A stretch of 64,000 nt of DNA from Pseudanabaena sp. ABRG5-3 (lineage in GTDB: Bacteria > Cyanobacteriota > Cyanobacteriia > Pseudanabaenales > Pseudanabaenaceae), in assembly GCF_003967015.1 (NCBI RefSeq), contig NZ_AP017560.1:992001-1056000 (forward strand), written 5' to 3'. A program made the position numbers and the translations under genes. Shown piece after piece: positions 1 to 8,290 of this stretch. The notes under the pieces are model-generated. The model was not told where the DNA came from. It saw nothing but the letters and a program-made list of their open reading frames with translations, and searched no databases. How positions within the stretch are numbered: position 1 is the first letter of the stretch; the number at the start of each line of letters is the position of its first letter.

Positions 1-2
1 CT

Positions 3-437
3 ATTGCTGAACATAGTGGTTGGCGATTTTTATTGATTACAGGTGAAGATGCTACCCCGATCGCAGAGGAAGATATTGCCGATCCGAAATTGACGCGATC
101 GCAAATTTTGCATCGTAAAGAGCGCATTGCCAAGCTAATCTCGATTGGCGAACATGAGCCAGCTTTCTTATCCCTATGGATTTTTGCGGAAGTATTGATG
201 CGTAGACATGCTCGGCAGGCTTTAATTCCCATTGATCGCCTGCCAACGATTTTGATGATCCATCATCTCCATGCTCAGTCAGAGATTTCTGAGGATCAAT
301 TTGAGAGAGCGATCGCCTTAAATGAAATTAGAAATCGTGTTGCTCATGGATTTCCTGTGAAGTCAATCAATCTCAATGAGGCGATCGAAAAGCTTTTAAA
401 TTTAGTAGATGAATTTATTGCTGCTGAAAAAAATTGA
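3..437 (+). CDS. HEPN-like conserved protein, 5' end outside window
   Basis: The reading frame is open to the left edge, so only the C-terminal ~145 residues are seen. A TTG at 33 could start it, but in-frame coding-like sequence (including GWRFLLI) precedes it, so I treat the gene as cut. The C-terminal helical part contains LNEIRNRVAHGF; the R-x4-H arrangement (RNRVAH) is the signature of HEPN-type domains, many of which are RNases or partners of nucleases. The sequence before it may be the end of a small restriction-endonuclease-like domain, but too little is present to tell. It converges on the malic enzyme gene with one palindrome in the gap. The function is unknown; the HEPN reading is moderate. 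Confidence 0.6.
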   Translation: MAEHSGWRFLLITGEDATPIAEEDIADPKLTRSQILHRKERIAKLISIGEHEPAFLSLWIFAEVLMRRHARQALIPIDRLPTILMIHHLHAQSEISEDQFERAIALNEIRNRVAHGFPVKSINLNEAIEKLLNLVDEFIAAEKN

Positions 438-460
438 GGGAACGCGAAGCGTTCCCTCAA
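434..460. terminator. Bidirectional hairpin between convergent genes
   Basis: This is a perfect inverted repeat (TTGAGGGAACG / CGTTCCCTCAA) with a CGAAG-type centre, an A-run on the left and a T-rich right flank. It overlaps the stop of the left-hand gene and ends 5 bp before the malic enzyme stop, so it can terminate both. Confidence 0.75.
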
Positions 461-464
461 TTTA

Positions 465-1856
465 CTAATCGTTTGCTAGACCTTGCTGACGGGCAACTGC
501 ATGGACAGCGGCGGCGACGGCATGGGAAACGCGAGGATCAAATACTGACGGAATAATAAAATCAGGGGCAAGATCACTGGTACTTACCAAAGATGCGATC
601 GCTTGAGCAGCACCTAAATTCATTTGGGTAGTGATTTTGTGAACCCTAGCATCAAGCGCTCCTCGGAAGATTCCAGGAAAGGCAAGTACGTTGTTAATTT
701 GGTTAGCATAGTCGCTGCGACCTGTAGCGATGACTGCGACATCATTTTCTACCAGTTCGGGTTGAATTTCAGGATTAGGATTTGCCATAGCAAATACGAT
801 GGGTGCAGGAGCCATACTTCTGACCATTTCAGGGGTGAGCGCTCCCTTAACGCTCAGACCAATAAACATATCAGATCCCTTAATCACATCAGCTAACGAA
901 CCAGAGAAGTCGCTGACAAATTCTAATTTTTCCGTAGTTAGATCGGTGCGGTCTTTGTTAATGCAACCTTTAGAGTCACACATAGAAATTTGCTTCACAC
1001 CAGCTTCACGCAAGAGTCTAGCTACAGCAATACCTGAGGCTCCTGCACCATTCATGACAATGCGAACTGCATCGATGGGTTTGCCGACAACTTTGAGGGC
1101 ATTGATGGTAGCTGCAACCACGACAACTGCTGTGCCATGTTGGTCATCGTGGTAAACGGGAATATCTAATTCCTCTTTAAGACGCTTCTCGATTTCAAAA
1201 CAGCGTGGGGCGCTGATATCTTCTAAATTTACACCGCCAAAGGTTGGTGCAATCCGTTTAACTGTTTCCACAATTTCATCAACATCTTTGGTGTTGAGGC
1301 ATATTGGAAATGCATCTAGTCCCGCAAATTGCTTGAATAGCATTGCCTTACCTTCCATTACAGGCATGGCGGCTTCAGGTCCAATGTCACCGAGTCCTAA
1401 CACTGCTGTGCCATCGGTGACAACGGCGATCGTATTGCATTTGATCGTGTAGTCATAAACTTTACGCTTGTCTTCAGCGATCGCCATACAGACTCGCCCT
1501 ACTCCAGGGGTATAGACCATGGCAAGGTCATCTTGACCTTTGACCGCTACCTTAGCTTCGAGATGGATTTTGCCACCTTGGTGAATTTGGAAAGTGCGAT
1601 CGTAAACATCAAGGACGCGAATTTCGGGAACGGCTTTGACAACGGCAATCAATTTATCCATATGCTCGGTGCTATAGGCATTGACTGTAATGTCGCGCAC
1701 CGAAATTTTACGAGTCTGTTGGATTAAATCAATCTGTCCTAAATTCCCGCCTGCTTCAGCTAGAGCGCCGATTACAGAAGACAGCATTCCTGCGCGGTTG
1801 AGGAGTTGCACGCGGAAGGTCAAGCTAAAGCTGGGGTTAGGTGTTAGTTTTGGCAT
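465..1856 (-). CDS. NAD(P)-dependent malic enzyme with N-terminal ACT domain
   Basis: This enzyme decarboxylates L-malate oxidatively to pyruvate and CO2 in the cytosol. The 463-residue protein starts with an ACT-type regulatory domain (about residues 10-85), followed by the malic domain with VYTPGVG (114-120), the conserved E-D-x-x-A-P-R-C-F-E block (212-221) and the divalent-metal DDQHGT (237-242). A Rossmann NAD(P) site follows at NGAGASG (269-275). The length and the ACT fusion match the short bacterial malic enzymes found in cyanobacteria. The ACT domain suggests allosteric control by a small ligand, which cannot be named from sequence. It stands alone and is convergent with the left-hand gene. 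Confidence 0.93.
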   Translation of the reverse strand: MPKLTPNPSFSLTFRVQLLNRAGMLSSVIGALAEAGGNLGQIDLIQQTRKISVRDITVNAYSTEHMDKLIAVVKAVPEIRVLDVYDRTFQIHQGGKIHLEAKVAVKGQDDLAMVYTPGVGRVCMAIAEDKRKVYDYTIKCNTIAVVTDGTAVLGLGDIGPEAAMPVMEGKAMLFKQFAGLDAFPICLNTKDVDEIVETVKRIAPTFGGVNLEDISAPRCFEIEKRLKEELDIPVYHDDQHGTAVVVVAATINALKVVGKPIDAVRIVMNGAGASGIAVARLLREAGVKQISMCDSKGCINKDRTDLTTEKLEFVSDFSGSLADVIKGSDMFIGLSVKGALTPEMVRSMAPAPIVFAMANPNPEIQPELVENDVAVIATGRSDYANQINNVLAFPGIFRGALDARVHKITTQMNLGAAQAIASLVSTSDLAPDFIIPSVFDPRVSHAVAAAVHAVARQQGLAND

Positions 1857-2033
1857 CTTGAGAAGTGAGTAATTGCATAGAATCAGGCTTTGCCCGATTG
1901 ATGCAATATTACCTGATTGTCTGTAGGCTTAGCGTTACAAATCACACATCATAAAAGTTAGCCCTAATTAAAATAAGTGCAGCACGAAGCACGGCACTTA
2001 TACCAAATCTCTAGGGAAAGACTACAGATGATA

Positions 2034-2133
2034 AGTAGCTGGGCATAATTAAAAACCAGAGCCAAAACCTGTGGCGCACGCTGCGCGTGCGCCACAGGTT
2101 TTGAGGTTTTATATTTAATTGCGCCCACCTACT
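2034..2133. mobile_element. 100-bp palindromic MITE-like element, family A, copy 1
   Basis: The element is bounded by AGTAGCTGGG and CCCACCTACT with a TA duplication on both sides (2032-2033, 2134-2135). The interior is a near-perfect palindrome around the core GGCGCACGCTGCGCGTGCGCC. It differs from the element at 47900-47999 at only a handful of positions and has the same 100-bp length. It has no coding capacity. The rest of the 1857-2162 gap holds a weak GTGC/GCAC hairpin at about 1977-2000 and nothing else I can support. Confidence 0.85.
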
Positions 2134-2162
2134 TATAAAGGAAAAGAAGGGTTAGAAAAAAG

Positions 2163-2697
2163 ATGGCAGGAGTGTACAAGCTAAATATTACTGAAAGCGA
2201 AGAAGAGCTAAAAAAGATACTAGGACAACAGAAAACAGTATCAGATATAGCAATTTTTATACTAGTGAGGTACAGACAAGGGGCTTAAGCCCCTTGTTCA
2301 GCTAGCTTACCTTGTACCTTACTAGACTGAAAACCGCTATAAAGAGAGAGTCCAACTGTTGTATCTGCTGAAAAGCAAACCAGCCATAACAATCCAAGAA
2401 GCATCTAAAATCTTGGGCAGACATCGAGTGACAGTACAAGAATGGTTAAAGGCATACCGCAATGGTGGACTGCCAGAAATCTTGAAACATAAGGCGAGAG
2501 TGGGAAGACAGCATAGTATTCCGCAATGGGTACAGCAAGTACTAGATAAACGCTTACATAAAGAAGAAGGATTCAATGACTATGCTGAGATATGTCAGTG
2601 GTTGGAGCAGCAACTGGGGATAGTCGCCAAATACAAAACAGTCCATAAATTTAGTGAGATATCGGCTGATTCCATCATTTTGTGGTATCTGCTTTGA
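2163..2697 (+). pseudogene. IS630-family transposase remnant, interrupted and 3'-truncated
   Basis: The reading frame starts at the ATG at 2163 and runs about 28 codons to VSD. It is broken by a 92-bp element and resumes at 2342 with KERVQLLYLL. The protein has a helix-turn-helix domain (IQEASKILGRHRVTVQEWLKAYR) of the kind that opens IS630/Tc1-mariner-like cyanobacterial transposases. After about residue 130 (KTVHK, near 2650) the sequence stops resembling a transposase and soon meets a stop, so the whole DDE catalytic domain is missing. Removing the insertion and one TA restores the frame exactly. It is non-functional. A C-terminal piece of a similar transposase survives at 33490-33647. Confidence 0.85.
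2248..2339. mobile_element. 92-bp TA-flanked MITE inside the transposase remnant
   Basis: The left end TAGCAATTTTTATACTAG and the complement of the right end (TAGCGGTTTTCAGTCTAG) form imperfect terminal inverted repeats of about 26 bp. A TA dinucleotide is duplicated on each side (2246-2247 and 2340-2341), and excision with one TA restores the transposase frame. The centre carries the perfect palindrome AAGGGGCTTAAGCCCCTT, which recurs at 59033-59054 and, shorter, near 27670. Confidence 0.85.
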
Positions 2698-2760
2698 GCC
2701 TTTTAGGTAGCTTCTTTTGTGGTGAGTTTGATCGCAATTTGCTGTAAAAGTTGCAAAATC

Positions 2761-3822
2761 CTAGTGGTCAAGTTCCACAACTTTGTTCGCCGAGATCCCA
2801 TCGATTGCTGTGCCAAAATACCAGAGAGAAGCGGCCGCTTCGGCACGGGTGACAGGCTTTTGGGGTTGTAATAAGGTGGTAAATCCAAAGCTACGACGAA
2901 TATTAGAAAGATCGCGCAGTTGAGCATCAGCAAAAATTGCACCTAAGGCATTTTCGCTAATGCGATCGCTATCTTTAAAGCCCCATGTTTGACTAATACT
3001 GTCCCATGTAGCACTAGGCAAAGGCTGTCTAAGATCGAGGGGGATTTTCCATTGCACTAACTCTTCACGGAGGAGGGGATCATTGGGACGGAAGCGATCG
3101 CCTGTAGCAATCAGCCCTGCATTTGCTAAGCCTTGAATGATGGCAAAGTCAGGATGATTATTGGGGATATCAGGAAAACTTGCCGTGTCATTAGGTTGCG
3201 CGAGACGAATCTGGCGACTTGGTTGATTTTTGTAGATGCGATTATTAGTTTGCAGTAGCCATTTGGCATATTCCCGCCTTGCGACTAAGTTATTAGGCTG
3301 GAATTGCAGTCCTGTTTTGGCGGTAATAGTCCCTAATTTATTGAGATCTTTGATCCAAGGTCTTAGAGCCACAGGAGCCTGCTCAATGTCGCTAAATTCC
3401 CCTGCTTGAGATTGATTAGTTGCAAAATTGATGTAAAAAAGCGTCTTGAGAGAACTTGGGCTTTTGGCGCTTGAGGGATTGGGTAGGGCTTGTAAAGCGA
3501 TCTGGATCATCTGATTAGATAAGCTTTCACTTTTAGAATTTGGGATATTTAGGCGATCGCTAGAGTTGGGAGTCAAGCTAGGTGAGCTAGTGGGGGAAGG
3601 GGATGACGTAGTGACAGGTTCCGCACTAGTTTTACTAGGAGTTACAGTTGGGGTAGCAGAGGGAGCAGGTTTATTTTGTTCAGCAATAGGTTCTGGGCTA
3701 GAGTCACTGTTAGGGTTTGCTGGAGCGATCGCTCCTTCTAAAGAATTACCAAGATTAGACCCTTGGCAAGCGGTGAGGGAACAAGCAATTAGTCCGAGAA
3801 TTAATCGAAATATGAACTTCAT
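2761..3822 (-). CDS. SLH-domain lipoprotein
   Basis: This predicted envelope lipoprotein opens with a signal peptide and the lipobox LTAC, with the lipidated Cys at residue 19. A Pro/Ser/Thr-rich linker (about residues 20-95) leads into the folded part, which has S-layer-homology-like stretches: FPDIPNNHPDFAIIQGLANA, a following FRPNDPLLREE, and VTRAEAAASLWYFG near the C terminus. SLH domains usually bind cell-wall polymers, so a role in anchoring at the cell wall is inferred. The ATG shares one base with the TAA stop of the upstream DUF29 gene (TAATG), which suggests translational coupling. The 2698-2760 gap downstream shows no clear terminator. Confidence 0.8.
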   Translation of the reverse strand: MKFIFRLILGLIACSLTACQGSNLGNSLEGAIAPANPNSDSSPEPIAEQNKPAPSATPTVTPSKTSAEPVTTSSPSPTSSPSLTPNSSDRLNIPNSKSESLSNQMIQIALQALPNPSSAKSPSSLKTLFYINFATNQSQAGEFSDIEQAPVALRPWIKDLNKLGTITAKTGLQFQPNNLVARREYAKWLLQTNNRIYKNQPSRQIRLAQPNDTASFPDIPNNHPDFAIIQGLANAGLIATGDRFRPNDPLLREELVQWKIPLDLRQPLPSATWDSISQTWGFKDSDRISENALGAIFADAQLRDLSNIRRSFGFTTLLQPQKPVTRAEAAASLWYFGTAIDGISANKVVELDH

Positions 3823-4271
3823 TAAAACTCCACATCAATATCATCAGGAAAGCTCAAGTCCAGCAACTGATCCAAGCTATAGGGGCATTCATTGGGCAAG
3901 ACATTTTTCTTAATCGGTGTCTCACTCAAAACTAATGCTAATCCCAAGCGAAAACCCTTGAACAAAGCTTTATCTAAATAGGACTTTAGGCTCGGATTAT
4001 CCGCTAACAGATCCTGAATTTCCTCTCTTTGTAACTGGATCGTCACTTGCCAACTACGCGATCTCTTTTGGGGTTGGTATTGCCATTTTAAGAGATGTCC
4101 GATCAGCACTCCTAGCCGATTAGATAACTCCTGCTGCTTTTGCTTACCCAAAGACTCTATTTCCTCAATTAAGTTAGCTACATCTAATCCATCTAACTTA
4201 CCTAATGTTAAAAGTTTGGACTGCTGCATTGTCCAACCATAAAAATCCGTCTCATATAAACTTGTTTCCAT
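3822..4271 (-). CDS. DUF29 family protein
   Basis: This 149-residue protein has the features of the cyanobacterium-rich DUF29 family: an N-terminal YETDFYGWTMQQSKLL, a central DVANLIEEIESLGKQK, and LLKWQYQP before a helical C-terminal half. The biochemical function of DUF29 is unknown. It is mostly helical and shows no signal peptide. It lies directly in front of the SLH lipoprotein with a one-base stop/start overlap, so the two are probably one transcript, although no functional link between the families is known to me. Confidence 0.85.
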   Translation of the reverse strand: METSLYETDFYGWTMQQSKLLTLGKLDGLDVANLIEEIESLGKQKQQELSNRLGVLIGHLLKWQYQPQKRSRSWQVTIQLQREEIQDLLADNPSLKSYLDKALFKGFRLGLALVLSETPIKKNVLPNECPYSLDQLLDLSFPDDIDVEF

Positions 4272-4296
4272 ACTGCTATTGGTAATGATTCAGTAT

Positions 4297-4335
4297 TGAT
4301 AGGATGAGCATCTCTTTGGGATGCCCATCCTATCA
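4297..4335 (-). terminator. Hairpin after antiporter gene
   Basis: The arms TGATAGGATGAGCATC and GATGCCCATCCTATCA surround a short T-rich loop. The hairpin lies 17 bp past the antiporter stop and in front of the DUF29 gene, so it may also act as a leader structure. Confidence 0.6.
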
Positions 4336-4351
4336 GTCTTATTGTGCATGA

Positions 4352-6157
4352 TTAGGAAGCTTGATCGATCTCGGCAAGATTAGTACTAGGGGGTAGCAAC
4401 AGTGGCGTATTTATGGGAATAACACAGGCAATTTCAGGACGGAAATTGGCATAGCGGCTGCGGCGAATACCAATTAATTCTGCTTGAATATCCGTAGTAC
4501 TTTCGCCCAAACAAATCAGCAAATGCGTAGTCAGTTCTAAGCTTGCCTCAAAGGTGGGATGCACGACCTCTTTAGCTCCCAGTTGATACAGCGTATCGAT
4601 ATCCGCATCTTTTTCGGCTCTAGCGACGATATCAATCTCTGGCGAAATACTAATGGCTCGCTGGACACATAATCTCGTAGCGATCGGATCAGAAATCGCA
4701 ATCAGCATCGACCGCGCATGGTCGATTTCCGCTTTCTCGAGTACCAAGGGACTAGCACAATTGCCATATAGGTAAGGGATATTTTGCGATCGCAAGATTT
4801 GCACCTTGGACTCGGCATCTTCAATTACGAGTACAGGATAGCCCTTTGATTGAAGTAACGCCACAATGCCTTGTCCAATCCGCCCATAGCCACAGACCAC
4901 CACATGATCCTTCAGTTCAGCATTGGCGGAAAGTTCTTGAGGCATATCCAGCTTATTCATCCATGCCTTGAGAACTGGGATTTTTTCAAGCAATTGCAAA
5001 ATCTGCGGTGTTGCCTTCAGTAAGAAGGGCGTAACCATTAAGGTGACAGCAGTTGTGCCTAAAATCAGTAAATAAACGCGACGGGAAACTAATCCTAATT
5101 TTTGACCTTCGCTAGCGAGTACAAAGGAAAATTCCCCAATTTGGGCAAGCCCTAAACCTGCAAAGATAGCAACGCGCAAGGGATAACGGAAAATGCTCAC
5201 CAGTGGTACGACGATCAGGAATTTACCCAACATCACGATCGCCACCAAACTGAGAATCAATTCCCAGTTTTGCAGTAAAAATGCAGGATCGATCAGCATC
5301 CCGATCGCCGCAAAAAACAAGGTAGCAAACACATCTCGCAAGGGTTCTACATAGGTGAGCGCTTGATCGGCATATTCCACCTCCGAAATCATCAAACCTG
5401 CCACGAATGCACCCATTTCAATCGACAAGCCTAAATGCTCTGTAAGCAGGGCAATGCCCAGACATAGCACAATCACACTCAGCAAAAATAGTTCGCGGCT
5501 CTCAGTACTCGCCACCCAGCGCAAAAATGGTGGAATTACCCAAATCCCTGCGGCGATCGCTGCCCCTGCAAATAGAGCTGTCACCGCTAAAGCTTTGATC
5601 ACCTCAATGCCTACGGATTCAGGATGATCGAGCGCAGGCAATACCGCTAACATTAATCCCAAAGCCAAGTCTTGGATGATTAACATCCCCAATGTCACCT
5701 GTCCCTGTGCAGACTCGGTTTCGTTGTTTTCCATCAAACTTCGCAGCACGACCGCCGTAGAGGAGAGCGACAAAATTCCACCGAGGAAAATGCCTTGAGT
5801 TGGTGTGTCCACCCATCCCACTAATACAGATACGCCTGTGGTGAGGGCGATCGTCAATAAAATCTGTAAAGTACCACCACCGAGGGCGATCGCTCTCACT
5901 TTATTTAACTGCTTTAGTGAAAACTCAACGCCAAGGGCAAACAGTAAGAAGGCAACACCAAACTGGGCAAGGGTCTCTACCTGAATCAATTCTTTGATCA
6001 GTCCTAAGCCCGTAGGTCCAACGACGATGCCACCAAAGATGTAGCCTAATAAAACTGGTAATCGCAGCGCTGCCGCAAATAATCCGCCAAAGGAGGCTGC
6101 TGCAAGAACCGTTACTAAATCAACAATTAACCGAAAATCTTCTTGCACAGAAATCAA
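4352..6157 (-). CDS. Cation:proton antiporter, CPA2/KefB type, with TrkA-N domain
   Basis: This inner-membrane monovalent cation/H+ antiporter is likely involved in K+ or Na+ and pH homeostasis. Residues ~10-385 contain about 12 hydrophobic segments, including the CPA2-type LSSTAVVLRSL (131-141) and the QDL motif (162-164) in IQDLALG. After a short cytosolic linker comes an RCK/TrkA-N Rossmann domain opening with VVVCGYGRIGQG (419-430), which in this family binds NAD(H) or nucleotides and gates transport. The C-terminal end is short and lacks a clear TrkA-C domain. The 601-residue length is normal. The ion is not predictable from sequence. Confidence 0.9.
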   Translation of the reverse strand: MISVQEDFRLIVDLVTVLAAASFGGLFAAALRLPVLLGYIFGGIVVGPTGLGLIKELIQVETLAQFGVAFLLFALGVEFSLKQLNKVRAIALGGGTLQILLTIALTTGVSVLVGWVDTPTQGIFLGGILSLSSTAVVLRSLMENNETESAQGQVTLGMLIIQDLALGLMLAVLPALDHPESVGIEVIKALAVTALFAGAAIAAGIWVIPPFLRWVASTESRELFLLSVIVLCLGIALLTEHLGLSIEMGAFVAGLMISEVEYADQALTYVEPLRDVFATLFFAAIGMLIDPAFLLQNWELILSLVAIVMLGKFLIVVPLVSIFRYPLRVAIFAGLGLAQIGEFSFVLASEGQKLGLVSRRVYLLILGTTAVTLMVTPFLLKATPQILQLLEKIPVLKAWMNKLDMPQELSANAELKDHVVVCGYGRIGQGIVALLQSKGYPVLVIEDAESKVQILRSQNIPYLYGNCASPLVLEKAEIDHARSMLIAISDPIATRLCVQRAISISPEIDIVARAEKDADIDTLYQLGAKEVVHPTFEASLELTTHLLICLGESTTDIQAELIGIRRSRYANFRPEIACVIPINTPLLLPPSTNLAEIDQAS

Positions 6158-6250
6158 CTTAAGAACATTGTCTTCTCTACTTTAAACCTATATAAGAAAA
6201 AGGGAACAAGCATCGCTCCTTTTTCTTTCACCCCAAGACATCGCTAAAAA

Positions 6251-6303
6251 ACAGAGAAATTTTTGAAAGCGCGGCTTCGCCGCGCTTTCAAAAATTTCTC
6301 TGT
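6251..6303. terminator. Long perfect palindrome after Uma2 gene
   Basis: The arms of ACAGAGAAATTTTTGAAAGC surround a core GCGGCTTCGCCGC; the repeat is perfect over about 25 bp per arm. It lies immediately after the Uma2 stop (minus strand) and before the antiporter start. It is much longer than a simple terminator needs to be. Confidence 0.65.
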
Positions 6304-6309
6304 ACTACT

Positions 6310-6879
6310 TCAAGCTGCAACAGGCAGCAATTCATTAACTGTCATGCTAAAGCCATTAAGAACGACAGAGGTAATCACCTCGTCGGCGACATAAATTTTG
6401 CGAGAATCTTGAGTTAATACCACGATCAACCGTTCTTCATTAAAAATTAGCCAAACTTCTTGGCACTGCGATCGCAAATATTCGTAAGCCTTAGCAAATA
6501 CATCATTAGCGGCATCAGTTGGTGAGATTACTTCCGCAATTAAAGGAAAGCTTTGGGGCAAAGTGGGTAAATCGCCATACGCAGCAAGCAAATCAGGGGT
6601 GAGATAAGCAACATCAGGTCTACGTCCTTGCTCTAAAGTGCGACAGGGCACTTCGGTATATACTTCGCCACCAATCCCAGAATTTTCGATGTGGTTGCCC
6701 CATATCCTCGCAACCCTACTTTGCACCCGACCATGTTGTAATGTCATACCCGTTTTTTCGATTAAATTGCCGCTAACCCATTCCCATCCACCATCAGGTG
6801 GATTGTTAACCCATTCATCAAGGGAAATTTTGGGAATAGCTATTTCTTCTGCTTTTTCAGCGATCGCAGGGCTAACCAT
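6310..6879 (-). CDS. Uma2 family endonuclease-like protein
   Basis: This 189-residue Uma2 (DUF820) protein carries the PD-(D/E)XK nuclease fold that is greatly amplified in cyanobacteria. Recognisable blocks are GGWEWVSGNLIEKTGM, the QHGRVQSRV helix, GRRPDVAYL with the catalytic-type Asp, and PLIAEVISPTDA with Glu in the active-site strand. The cellular role of Uma2 proteins is poorly known. An in-frame ATG at 6954 exists, but it lies inside the palindrome at 6922-6959 and would encode the hairpin; the ATG at 6879 (MVSPAIAEKAEEIAI) fits the family, so I use it. Confidence 0.85.
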   Translation of the reverse strand: MVSPAIAEKAEEIAIPKISLDEWVNNPPDGGWEWVSGNLIEKTGMTLQHGRVQSRVARIWGNHIENSGIGGEVYTEVPCRTLEQGRRPDVAYLTPDLLAAYGDLPTLPQSFPLIAEVISPTDAANDVFAKAYEYLRSQCQEVWLIFNEERLIVVLTQDSRKIYVADEVITSVVLNGFSMTVNELLPVAA

Positions 6880-6921
6880 AGGTTTAATCAAGCTAACTTT
6901 AGTCTGATTATACTTAACCCC

Positions 6922-6959
6922 AACGGTGAAAGTCCTGCTTAGCAGGACTTTCACCGTTT
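6922..6959. terminator. Perfect palindrome upstream of Uma2 gene
   Basis: Arms AACGGTGAAAGTCCTGC / GCAGGACTTTCACCGTT with a centre of four bases (TTAG). It sits between the Uma2 start and the tRNA gene, which point away from each other, so it does not terminate either neighbour. It may be a mobile palindrome or an upstream regulatory structure. Confidence 0.5.
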
Positions 6960-7027
6960 ACCGCAAAAAAATATTTTTTTTGCTTGTCAATATTGCACAG
7001 TATGTTATTATTAGATTCGCGAGTTAA

Positions 7028-7101
7028 GGGCTTGTAGCTCAGTGGACTAGAGCACGTGGCTACGGACCACGGTGTCGGGGGTTCGAATCCCTCCTGGCCC
7101 G
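7028..7101 (+). tRNA. tRNA-Arg (anticodon ACG)
   Basis: The cloverleaf can be drawn directly: acceptor GGGCTTG against CTGGCCC, D arm AGCTCAGTGGACTAGAGC, anticodon stem CGTGG/CCACG around the loop CTACGGA (anticodon ACG), and a TTCGAAT T-loop. The discriminator base is G and CCA is not encoded. The acceptor stem has a T-T opposition at the sixth pair and a G-T at the fifth. The wobble A would be deaminated to inosine so that CGU, CGC and CGA are read. A strong hairpin follows. Confidence 0.93.
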
Positions 7102-7113
7102 TCCAAAATAAAT

Positions 7114-7142
7114 AAAAAAGCAGCACGTAGTGCTGCTTTTTT
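7114..7142. terminator. Bidirectional terminator after tRNA-Arg
   Basis: AAAAAAGCAGCAC and GTGCTGCTTTTTT form a near-perfect stem around GTA, with A- and T-runs at the two sides. It serves the tRNA on the plus strand and the LCP gene, which ends 12 bp away on the minus strand. Confidence 0.85.
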
Positions 7143-7153
7143 ATTCTGCGTTT

Positions 7154-8242
7154 TTACTGGGTATCTTGTTTAGTTTTAAACTTTCCTGCGATCGCTTGAT
7201 CGACATCTTCAGGACTGACAATCCAGTAACTAAAGCGAAACTCATTGGCTCCGCTAGGTCTACCCTTGAGGCTTGTAGTTTGAATTTGATCAGGTTTTAA
7301 AGTGAGGCTAAAGGTTGCGATCGCCATCATTTCATCAAAACTGAGATTAGAATCTACATGCTTTTGCATGATATTAATCAAATCGGGAAGACGTAGCACA
7401 ACCGAAGGACTAGCAATTTTTGCCTTGAGTGCCTTTAAAACTATTTGCTGACGTTTGATACGTCCGATATCTCCATCTTCATCATGACGGAATCGAGCAA
7501 AACCTTCAGCCTGTTCGCCATTGAGAACTTGCACGCCCGCATAAAGATCAATATTTAGCTTTTGCGTTTTATCTATATACTTCATCCGCTTAGGAACATT
7601 CACCTCAATGCCCCCAAGAGCGTCAATCAAAGCTGATAGTCCAGAGGTATCTAGACGTACATAGCGATCAATCTCCACCCCATTCAGCTTTTCCGAAACA
7701 ACTTCTTGGGCAAGTTCTGCGCCACCATAGACATTAGCGGCATTTATCTTAGTTACGCCATAATTGGGAATTGGTACTTGAGTATCGCGAGGGATTGAAA
7801 GAATATTCACCGAGCGATCGCTTGGATCAAAGCGGATCAACAACATACTATCGCTACGCCCATTAAAGGATTCTGGTGAACCGAGGGGAGCCTCAAGGAC
7901 ACGATCTACTCCCATCACTAAAATTTGGTAAGGACGCTCTAATTTTCGTCCTAACCCTTCCATCAAAACTTCTTCGGGTTTGCGTCCAGATATCAATCCG
8001 CCCCAATCCAAGGCGTTAATGGGAACAATCCGCCCTAAAAATGCCCCAGCCCCTATAGAGACTAGTAAAGATAAGGTAAATCCAATTTTTGCGAAGGGAA
8101 TATGCCTAATTTTGGATATGGTCTGGACAACACCGACTTGCTTTGCTTCTGGCAAATTAGTAGGCAAATCAGCACGATTGGTGGCATCGGCTGACCGAAC
8201 TTTGGATGCAGTTATCGGTCTATTGCTCACACACCACTCCAT
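7154..8242 (-). CDS. LytR-CpsA-Psr (LCP) family cell-envelope ligase
   Basis: LCP proteins transfer undecaprenyl-phosphate-linked glycopolymers onto the cell wall or envelope. This one has a short cytosolic N terminus, one transmembrane anchor (about residues 50-72 from the chosen start) and an extracytoplasmic LCP domain: ILVMGVDRV, GRSDSMLLIRFDP, the arginine-containing ILSIPRDTQVPIP, KINAANVYGG, GFARFRHDEDGDIGRIKRQQ. I chose the ATG at 8242 because the longer frame (from 8296) would run into the divergent neighbour. About 48 bp separate the two starts, a compact divergent promoter. The nucleotidyltransferase next door suggests shared surface-polysaccharide work. Confidence 0.88.
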   Translation of the reverse strand: MEWCVSNRPITASKVRSADATNRADLPTNLPEAKQVGVVQTISKIRHIPFAKIGFTLSLLVSIGAGAFLGRIVPINALDWGGLISGRKPEEVLMEGLGRKLERPYQILVMGVDRVLEAPLGSPESFNGRSDSMLLIRFDPSDRSVNILSIPRDTQVPIPNYGVTKINAANVYGGAELAQEVVSEKLNGVEIDRYVRLDTSGLSALIDALGGIEVNVPKRMKYIDKTQKLNIDLYAGVQVLNGEQAEGFARFRHDEDGDIGRIKRQQIVLKALKAKIASPSVVLRLPDLINIMQKHVDSNLSFDEMMAIATFSLTLKPDQIQTTSLKGRPSGANEFRFSYWIVSPEDVDQAIAGKFKTKQDTQ

Positions 8243-8290
8243 ACTTCTATAATGCTCAACAAACAACATATACCGCAAGTCAACAACTCT

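Noticed and set aside
6914-7126. 70-codon ORF on the minus strand across the tRNA
   Set aside because: It runs through the tRNA-Arg gene and its terminator (complement of the tRNA gives a TGQEGFEPPTPWS-like peptide, a known artefact).
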